64,000 nt of DNA, taken from contig JBBPSI010000027.1 in the NCBI GenBank assembly GCA_038093515.1, positions 121,115 to 185,114 of the forward strand, in the 5' to 3' direction. Below the pieces are notes generated by a model, which did no database searches, was not told the DNA's origin, and saw only the letters and a program-made list of their open reading frames with translations. Shown here piece after piece: positions 55,897-64,000 of the stretch (position 1 is the first letter of the stretch; each line of letters opens with the position of its first letter). Source of the DNA: Butyriboletus loyo. Its lineage: Eukaryota > Basidiomycota > Agaricomycetes > Boletales > Boletaceae. The translations under genes were made by a program, and so were the position numbers.

Positions 55897-57605
55897 CATC
55901 CAGCGCACCGCCTTACGTTCAAATCGACAATCGAACAAAATCAACTTTAGCCGTGGACCGTGGATATGTGTCGGGCGTCGGGCGTCAGGGGCTTCTCTAC
56001 GCGCGTTGATCTGTGCCGCCCAGCTAGGATTCCATTTCCTTCTCATTTCCGCCATTATCCACGTTTGGGTGGGTAATTGCATATCCCACAGACCTACTTG
56101 TACACTCTATCGACCAACGCTTGCATTTTGCTGGTTCATCACTCACGATAATTTCAGGAGGAACAAAGGTTGAAAGGATATCAGGTTTTGCATAAACACA
56201 AGTTGTCACAAATTACACTCTTCATATATAGCATGCTTGTAGACACCACTGTCCGTTCACTTGCTATCCCTCGATTCCTCTCATTCTCATCTGGGTAGTC
56301 TCTTGTGCCAATCATACACTCCTTGGATATACCCCGCCTCGGAGCTCCGATATGGTCCTCGTCGCTGACATCTGTCTCGTAAACTCGTTCCGCTAAACCA
56401 GGCTAAGTTTATTTACCCCGGTGGACTCCGCTTGTCATGTAGCCTATCCCACGATTCAATGGGCGGTGATCATCATATCGATCGATCAATCACCTGGCTA
56501 TCATCGCCGCATCATGACCCAACGACACTGTGTCATTTAGTGAGCCCTGAGACTTTTCAAAGTTGGTCCAGGACCTGCCCGAATTCATGTTCCATTTCTA
56601 AAATCCTCGTCGTTCAAATCAGTGAAACGGTTCTTGGTCGGAACCAACGGATAGCAGTCTGTAGCACCCGGTTAGCGTCGGAAACCAGCAACTATTTTAC
56701 TGATGGGTCCCTTGTGACAGACATCATTCGGACTTGCTCTAAGCGATTCTGAAGTCCCCATCAGACTAGCATCATACAGCCGACGAGGTACATTCGTTTG
56801 CGGTATGTCATCGTGCGAACCGCCAACGCCTATGCGGAAGGGACAAGGCAGAATTAGACTAAAGCAGGTGGATTCGAAACGTTAGACCGCTTTTCGTTCC
56901 GCGGGCTCAGATTTTGGTTTACTTACACCTGCTGACGAACAAACGGTTCGTTTCGGAGGCAATTCCATATCGAGCTCGATCTCACTCGCCGGCTCCGGAA
57001 CCACGAGATATCGTTCTCGATGTACTTGTATCCAAGTCCATGGAGTGATTTAGTATACGGAACATACGGAACCCGCATCCACACTGCGGTGGATACTTGC
57101 GTCGTCCATCACAATCGGAGAGACCTTCAACGAGCTGGTGAAACATTTCCACCTTTCAAACATCGAGAGGGCTTCATGTGAGCCAACATCATTGTCACGA
57201 CTTGCTCTTTGGCAGTATAAAAGATATGTCGATGATTTCCATACACCATTTCTCGTCTTTAGTCTAGTATCAGGCATGCCAGATGATTGCCAACGGCAGC
57301 GGCACAGCTTGATCAGGAATGGTTCTGTTCGCTGGTGTAAACCAAGATCTGACGTGCGTAGTCAAAAGCGGTCGATCTAACGTTGTAATATCTATGAGTA
57401 CCCAGGAAGCGAACCGAACAAATCCACCTTGTGGAGATGCAGACGGCATAGTGTACAACAAATTGATCCCTGTCTCCTACTTCATTCCTTTCTTTCGTTC
57501 CTTATCTGGCCTGTGGCGAAACTGCCCCCCTCTTCTCTTGGAAACCAAACCGGTGCATGATCTGGTAATCAGATGGATGATGTCGTACCATCCGCCTACC
57601 CACTT
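55897..57605. other. Long intergenic stretch, no gene recognised
   Basis: About 1.7 kb. The first ~60 bases still match the downstream flank of seven-helix copy 1. After about 55950 the similarity stops, marking the end of the duplicated unit. Several short ORFs on both strands show no family resemblance. Confidence 0.55.
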
Positions 57606-60460
57606 TCAGACATGCAGATACAAGCTAGCATCCTTCCTGATTTTCGTCATCGCTACAACAAAAGGTCAGATCTTTTGCAGACATGAAAGCGTTCGACCCA
57701 CCGGCGATGATTGCACTCCCAACACCACTCCCGTCTTCGGCGTGGTGCGTCACGATGTTACTAGGTCCCGAAATTTGACACGCAGAGGTAGGTAGGAAAG
57801 AGCGCAAAACTACACGTCAGAGAGAGATAAAGGAAGTGTCGACCATGCCCTCACCGGCCCTTGTCTCCAAAGATGTCCTGAAGACCTTCATGTACCCTGT
57901 CTGCGAAACCAGGATATTTCTATTCAGAGAGACAATCAGCGTCCTTGTCGGAAAAGAGGAAAAGGAGCACAGAAAGTAAAGAGGTCCACACACATTGTAC
58001 AGACTACCGTCCGCGCCTACAGAGCACCCTTCCTCCAAATACCCCATCTTCTTTACGAGTGCTGCAATTCCGCATGAACTCAGTCGTGCTGCACGTCGCC
58101 CGATCAGTTTAGCGAGGGCTCGGAAGAATTGCCGTTCAGCCAGTGTGGTCTCAAGGGCGAAAAAGTGGGTGAATATGCCAATGATCATGAGAAGCTCGTC
58201 CGTCGGGTCACTGCCAAGATATAAGCCGAAGTCGAGTCATCGTTGGTAAACAGTGAGAGAAGACCAACGGAAGAGGACCTCACCTTTCCATCAGAGACAA
58301 AAAGGCGGTATCAAAACAATACGGTCTCTCAAGCTTGTATGTATTCTGGCCGAGGAAAAGGACACCTTCATCTATGAGCTCGCAAAGGACCAGTCGGAGG
58401 ATTTCGCCTAGATATCGACCCGAGATGAGTTTCTTAGTAAGTGGTAAGGGGGGATTTGGGAAATAGCCGGCCACGGTAAACACCAGTTCTCAATTGTGTA
58501 GTAGCGAGGAGTTGCTCACCTCGAATGCCTGCTCACCAGGTTTGTTTGATGTTTCATCTACAATCGCGTCGTATTTCGTCCGTGGAAGATGTTCGTGTTC
58601 AAACGAGTCGAAAGCACCCTTCAAACAAGGGATTATTCCTTTGGGACCCAGGAAATGAAAAAAAAATGTATACCCATTCACAATTAATAGCCATGTCAAC
58701 GTCGGGAGGAATGCCCAGGTTTGCGATCTTGGGGATGTTTTTAACATGCTCCATGTACGCGGCATTACAACCAGTCCCGAAGATGACGGCTATCTTAGTT
58801 TTAGGGCTGACGTAGTGAGACGCGACAAGTGTGCCGGTGGTATCGTTTATAAGTGCCGTTAAGTATACCGGAAGGTTCTGAATGAGACGATTTTTTAGAG
58901 AAGTGAGTTGTTATTAGCACGTCAAGCTAAAGGGGTAAATCAAGGGGAGGGAAAATCACATGTTTTGCAAGGGACTGTTTGAACATCTCAGCGACGTCTC
59001 TTCCCTCCGTATTGAGTGCGCCGAAGCCTTTTGTCCAACGAATAAGTTCACCATGATCGATCCGTTCTTGTCTTCACCAAGGAATATAGGACGAAAAGCA
59101 GACGCATGCGTGACATCGAACCCCAATTCGTGAGGTTACCGACCAGGTCAGGGTTAGCACAAAAAACGTTTCAGGCAACTTGGGTTCTGAAATTAGATCC
59201 ACACTCACGTGCATGGATACGAGAACTAAGAATCAACGCCAAACCGAGTTTTTAACACATATGTTGCCACAAGTATACCAATTACTCACAGTGAATCCTA
59301 AAGGCAGTGACTGACCCTCCTTCAACATACCCGGGCCATTACCTGTATTCGATTCGATGAACGTCTTCAGGCATTCTGCACAGAAATCGAATAGTTTTTG
59401 CCCGTCATCTTGCTTCTGTTCTTCGGTGAGACGATACTTTGTTTGTGTAAGTTCAAATTTGCCATCGCCTTGCAGGGTGACAAGGCAGACTCGGAGGTTC
59501 GTACCACCTAGCAAACGCGTATCGTGAAAGAGAAATTACAGGGATGGAAAACAGAACCGTATTAGCGTCCATTATTGCATAGTTCAGTGGATATATCCAG
59601 GGCGGGTCAGGCTAGAACGAAAGGATGAACAGACAGGACGTACCAAGATCAAGGGCCAAGTAGTCACCAGTCTCCTGGCCAGACGGCCATCCAAAGACGA
59701 AAGTAGGGATCATGGGCTAGATGATATTCAAATAGCACCCATCAGATGATAGTTTAATTCCCCTCCAGGACGCGCATATAGGGACGTGAAGCAAAAGGAC
59801 GAATATAGGGGGATCGACCGGCTCAACCCCAAATCGCAATGAACGGTACACGAATGGGACGACTGATGAGAATTTGACCCCTCCCATGTCAGTTGAGAAA
59901 GTTCTTGATAGCCGATGGACGGAATCTCCATATCTAGAGTGTTTCCATCTCCATGCTGAAACTACCGGGAAACAAGGCAATGAAACAAATACGGAAAGAG
60001 GGAGCTGGGACGGCGTATGATGGAGTGAGTACGTACCACAATCTGATTGTACTTTGCCAATCCCAACTCAAGGGACTCGGTGAATGCTTCGACGATCATA
60101 CGCATTCTCTGAGGTGTCAAAGTAAATCTATTACATGCATTCAAGCACGGCAGTGTTTTTCAAAGACGGCGGGTGGAATGCGGTTTAGTCGGAAGTTATC
60201 TCAAAGGATAGCAGGCAAGACTGACAATGTCTCGTATTTCCTGAGATGGTCCGCCATCGTCCTAAGATCACACAAAAGGTAACAAGGGCGTGAACATTGC
60301 GAGCAGCCCAACAGGGTTGACCTGGGGGGGTATGGATGACAAGGGCGTACCTCTTGGTGGCATGTGGAAGGTCCTCCTCATCTTGTGTGCGAGTATGGAT
60401 GGCGATCGTCTGACCCGAAGGCAGGATGACGCTGCCACTGCCACGACGCGAAGCTGGCAT
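57606..60460 (-). CDS. Hexokinase
   Basis: Phosphorylates glucose and related hexoses. Multi-exon. The start at 60460 gives MPASRRGSGSVILPSG, then ATKR joins TMADHLRKYETL, the family pattern before the small domain. FTLTPQRMRMIVEAFTESLELGL and NQIV follow. [32 protein letters not shown] (about 59490-59710) is the ATP phosphate-1 site. IRWTKGF (about 59030) and VYLTALINDTTGTLVASHY (catalytic Asp, about 58840) are followed by IFGTGCNAAYMEHV and INCEW with GAFDSFEHEHLPRTKYD (about 58600-58690). The C-terminal exon has HHAEDGSGVGSAIIA, which splices (GTGGGT...TTGTAG) to AMTKIRKDASLYLHV and TGA at 57606-57608. Upstream of 60460 the frame is open, so a longer N-terminus is possible. Confidence 0.9.
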
Positions 60461-60652
60461 GATTTCTCGATGATGATACTCCTGAGATAGTAGAGGGATG
60501 GTCGTGGAAAGCCTTGGAAACACGAACGGCTGCTCCTGCGGAGCTCCATCGTTCAGGGTCTCACTGCCATCATGCTCGGGACCTGAACGTGCGAACTACG
60601 TGACTTATTTATCCATGCTGACTCTCTGCACTTCCATTTCTTCGACATCCTC
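60461..60652. promoter_or_regulatory. Divergent promoter, hexokinase / uL14m
   Basis: Only about 190 bases separate the start codons of hexokinase (-) and uL14m (+), so both promoters must lie here or overlap the genes. No clear TATA box is seen. Inferred from position only. Confidence 0.5.
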
Positions 60653-61137
60653 ATGATTGGTCTCAAGGGAACGCTGAATGTACGTTTCATATCTTGTCGT
60701 CGCTGAGCTGCAGCGCCAATACTCCCCTGGAACAGGTGATTGACAACTCTGGCGCCCTCCTCGTCGAGTGTGTCAATGTCCTAAAACAAAAAGTCAATAA
60801 CGGTTGGGGGTCAGTTGGTGATGAAATCGTCTGCGTCGTCAAACGCGCCCGCCCACTGACTGCCACACAATCTGCTTCCGCGACTGCGGTCAAAGTGCGT
60901 CGAGGAGATGTCCGTCGCGCTTTGATCGTGCGCACCAAAAAGGCAGTGAGAAGACCCGACGGGAGGTTCGTCAGATTCGATGACAATGCAGCAGTGTTGT
61001 TAAATAACAAGAGGGAAATGTTGGGCACGAGAATTGGTGGGATTGTCAGCGCAGACTTGCGGTTGAAGGGCTGGGGAAAGATTGTCAGTTTGGCACCCAA
61101 GGTACGCGTTGGAAATGAGCCCATACTGGAGAACTAA
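60653..61137 (+). CDS. Mitochondrial ribosomal protein uL14m
   Basis: Two exons, 60653-60679 and 60736-61137, give 142 residues. The 9-codon first exon MIGLKGTLN joins [16 protein letters not shown] across a 56-base intron (GTACGT...GAACAG), rebuilding the uL14 N-terminus. Further family motifs: [47 protein letters not shown] and [14 protein letters not shown]. Bacterial-type L14 features and length mark it as the mitochondrial large-subunit protein (yeast Mrpl38). No cleavable presequence, as is usual for this protein. Confidence 0.93.
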
Positions 61138-61274
61138 CTCGTCTCTTCGCGTGAGTACCAGGCTCTATAGCTGGCCGTCGTTTCGATTGTTGTCGTGTAG
61201 AATACCCTAGTTGGTCGCTCGTAATATTGCTCTCTGTTGTGCCTATGGAGTTGTCCTTTCCAAGTTATTTAAGG

Positions 61275-61317
61275 ATCACGTTGGTCATGGTCCATGGGAT
61301 CCCATGACCAGCGTGAT
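61275..61317. repeat. Inverted repeat between uL14m and D-lactate dehydrogenase
   Basis: Arms 61275-61290 and 61302-61317 are reverse complements at 15 of 16 positions, around an 11-base spacer that itself contains CCATGG. Placement about 80 bases upstream of the next start suggests a regulatory or transcript-end structure, or chance. Confidence 0.6.
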
Positions 61318-61399
61318 TTCCTCGGTTATAAGATAGCCTGTCCTCGTCGGTGTCAACCTTCCAACCCACCCACACTCGCAAACACTGCACTAATTGCTG

Positions 61400-64000
61400 A
61401 TGTTTCGGCGAACACCACTGCGTACCATTTTGTCTCGAAGTAGTGCAACTTCGATAACCCTCCGCTGCTCCCTTCGTCCTTCCCCAACCCCGCATTGGCG
61501 TCATGCTAGTACCAACCGTTCCACCGCACCCTCCCGAAATGCATCATTCCCGGTGCTGCTGTGTGCTTTAACATGCACTCTTCTAGGTTATACCATTGGC
61601 TCGTCGGCCGATCTGCCATCTCCGCTAGCTTTTCTTGGTCTCGGACGCCGACAAGCGCTCACTGAGGATGATGAACCGACATATGGAACACCGGAAGATT
61701 TCCAAAAAGCCATACAAGAAATGAGACACGCTTTCAATAATAAGGGCCACGAATCTGGGATTGTTAGCACCGACCCAGATGACCTCCGGATACATGGATT
61801 TTCGGACAACGATTATCATCCTGGTGCGTGCCCTTCTTTGCCGACTGTTGGCGCTACTATCGTTCTTCCTTCAATTTGTTCCACATTCGCGGCTGCTAAC
61901 TGCCTATATGCACTGGCTCGACTCTACAGGCATTCCTCATACAGTAGTGGTGTACCCAAGCAGCACAGAAGACGTAGTCAAAATCGTCAAAATAGCTACC
62001 AAGTATCGCATGCCAGTAACGCCATTCTCGGGTGGAACGAGTCTCGAGGGAAATTACCGAGGGGTGAGCTTTCTGGTCCCCTCGCGTTGTAGACTAGTTC
62101 GAGTGCTCCCGTTACACTCGAAGGCCTTTCCCTGTGTTCCTTGGTCGCAACGAACACATTTATTATACGTTATTTTCTCGATGCTGGGTCCATCCCATCA
62201 ACACTTTATAGTTCGTTCAATGACTGACTTCTAGATAGCATGCAACAGGTGGTATCTGTGTCGACATGTCCAATATGGACAAGATTCTTGAGATCCATGG
62301 TTCGTATATTTTGTCCGAGTCATTCAAAACAATTAACGTCTAATTGTCGTGATCTACCCATTCGTGTCACTTCAAACCTTGGACTATTCGCCTCGCAATG
62401 TTACATTTACCGGAAACCCACGGAATATCTCACGAGACAGAACAAGACTCAGATATTGTGTGTCAATCTGGGGTCGGATGGATGGAAGTCAACGAAACAT
62501 TACAAAAGAAGGGTAGGTATACTTTTCGCATCAGTTTGGTACGGGAAGCGAAGTGAACTTATGCTCATAATTACGCTTCGCTAAAAGGTATTCCTTTATT
62601 CTTTCCCGTGAGTACAGAGTTTTTTTCGGACTTCCCCTCTGCGAGATATGCCAATGCATACGATTCACTCTCAGCTGGACCCTGGTCCGGGAGCTACGAT
62701 TGGCGGGATGATGAGCACGGGGTGTTCCGGACGTACGTTTCCCCTCCAATCTGACAGAAGGTCGATAATCTTTCTTAAAGCGAATGCCGTGCGATATGGA
62801 ACGGCTAAGGGGGAGTGGTTCCTTAATGCTGTATGTTCGTTCATATTTATCTCTCTTCTTATTGGCGTCTGGGACTGCATATATCTATAACTTCAACTTG
62901 ATCCTTTTGCTGAGGTTCATGACAACCTCCACAGACAGTGGTCCTCCCCTCCGGAGAAGTTATCAAAACACGACAGCGTGCTAGGAAGTCTTCGGCGGGT
63001 TTCGATGTAACGAAGTTATTCATTGGTGCAGAGGGTACCCTGGGGATTATTACTGAAGGTAGGTTCCGTAGTTCCTGCTTTCCCTCGCATTTAGCACTTC
63101 CATACTTGTGATCCATGCAAGATGCTCATAATTGCTTTGTGGGATAGTTACAATTCGCCTGGCTCCCGTGCTACCCACGACAGTCGCTGTTGCACAGTTT
63201 CCTAACGTCAAGAACGCGACAGAAGCAGTGATTGATGTAATGAATCGTGGGGTTGGTATTCGTAAGTGCCTCTCCTGTTGCTTGCTCCGACCCAATTGAC
63301 TCTTAACACACAACCATACGTGCTTTGTTGAAATATCTGTTGCACGAATTCGTGCTTAGAATGTGTCGAACTCTGTGACCCTGAATTCATGCGTTCGACA
63401 AACCTTTTCGGTGCTTCTGAACGCACCTACCCCGAAGTCGACTCCCTGTTCTTTAAATTCCAGGGACCCACTCAAGCCTCACTCCAGGAATCCGCTCGAA
63501 TTGTCAAGGAAGTCATCAAAAAGCATGGCGCCACTGGCTTTGAGTTAGCGCGGAGCGAAAAAGAAGCGAAAGATCTATGGGCTGATAGGAAGAACGCACT
63601 CTATTCTGGATTGGCGCTTTTGGAAGGGTCCAGGGGATGGGGTACGGATGTGTGGTCAGCCTTCTTGCCCCACGGATGCGGGTAATGTTGTTGATGTGGT
63701 GTATCATTCATCATCCAACAGTGTTCCTGTCTCAAAGCTCTCTGATCTTGTCTATGAGACAAAGCAGGACATTCAGAAAGCCGGGATTGTGTCTATAATT
63801 GTAGGACACGTCGGTGATGGTCATTCTTCATGTCTCTCTCCTGCTCGCTCTCTCACTTGATGAATCCGATTGGGCAACAGGCAATTTCCATACACTTCTC
63901 CTCTTCCGCAATGACGAAGAACTGGCAATAGTGCGAGAGGTTGTACATAGGATGGTCGAACGAGCAATAAAGATGGAGGGTACATGTAAGTCTCGTGTTC
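61400..64000 (+). CDS. DLD1: D-lactate dehydrogenase (cytochrome), 3' partial
   Basis: A mitochondrial FAD enzyme oxidising D-lactate to pyruvate and passing electrons to cytochrome c. The start at 61400 (MFRRTPLRTILSRSSATS) is a presequence, followed by a hydrophobic segment SFPVLLCALTCTLLGYTIG that would anchor it in the inner membrane. The FAD-binding domain is spread over small exons: GIPHTVVVYPSSTEDVVKIV, MPVTPFSGGTSLEGNY, GGICVDMSNMDKILEIH, VQSGVGWMEVNETLQKK, DPGPGATIGGMMSTGCSG, TNAVRYGTAKGEWFLNA and LFIGAEGTLGIITE. The C-terminal substrate domain includes ELCDPEFMRSTNLFG and IIVGHVGDG, which splices to NFHTLLLFRNDEE. It runs off the window; the last visible splice donor is at about 63987. 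Confidence 0.92.

Overview
This window looks like nuclear DNA of a filamentous basidiomycete, most likely an Agaricomycete. The genes are dense and on both strands. They are broken by many short GT-AG introns of about 45-60 bases, plus at least two introns with GC donors. Several proteins point to mushroom-forming fungi: a pair of Clp1 (clampless1)-like proteins, a CaM-kinase with an N-myristoylation signal resembling Coprinopsis CoPK12, and a duplicated seven-helix membrane protein. A Rhizoctonia/Ceratobasidium-type genome is my guess, not a conclusion. All exon structures were read by eye from splice signals and family patterns.

Layout, 1-16.6 kb: 3' end of the mitochondrial Obg GTPase MTG2; URM1; an intron-containing tRNA-Ala(AGC) and, about 500 bases away in inverted orientation, a copy with a 4-base deletion in the anticodon arm; two tandem class A FAD monooxygenase genes; a repeat/hairpin spacer; threonine synthase; a decayed M3 metallopeptidase fused to a third, truncated monooxygenase tail; a hypothetical ORF; the splicing factor SYF2; a small cupin; and an alternative NADH dehydrogenase.

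16.6-37 kb: a WH1+CRIB WASP-like protein that appears to lack the VCA tail; an uncertain stretch; a 341-residue protein of unknown family; a Tda3-like FAD oxidoreductase; Clp1-like gene 1; a large SAP-domain protein; a tandem array of about 130-base exon-like repeats; Clp1-like gene 2; the CaM-kinase; and a 1001-residue low-complexity protein.

37-64 kb: an APC amino-acid/GABA-type permease; GWT1 (GPI-anchor inositol acylation); a secreted S10 serine carboxypeptidase; a membrane-anchored GH5 glycosidase of the EGCrP/sterylglucosidase type; a gamma-butyrobetaine-hydroxylase-like dioxygenase; a peroxisomal enoyl-CoA hydratase 2 ending in SKL; seven-helix protein copy 1; a scrambled duplicated zone (GWT1, carboxypeptidase and hydratase fragments, a Ty1/copia scrap, a perfect hairpin); seven-helix protein copy 2; hexokinase; mitochondrial ribosomal protein uL14m; and the 5' part of D-lactate dehydrogenase, cut by the window end.

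The most informative structure is the order of pieces at 52.93-55.95 kb. They repeat, in the same order and orientation, sequence from about 41.0 to 52.9 kb. This suggests a head-to-tail duplication of about 12 kb that later lost its middle and took in transposon debris. Most intact genes are housekeeping (tRNA thiolation/urmylation, splicing, glycolysis, respiration, GPI anchors, beta-oxidation). I see no convincing biosynthetic cluster or defence system.
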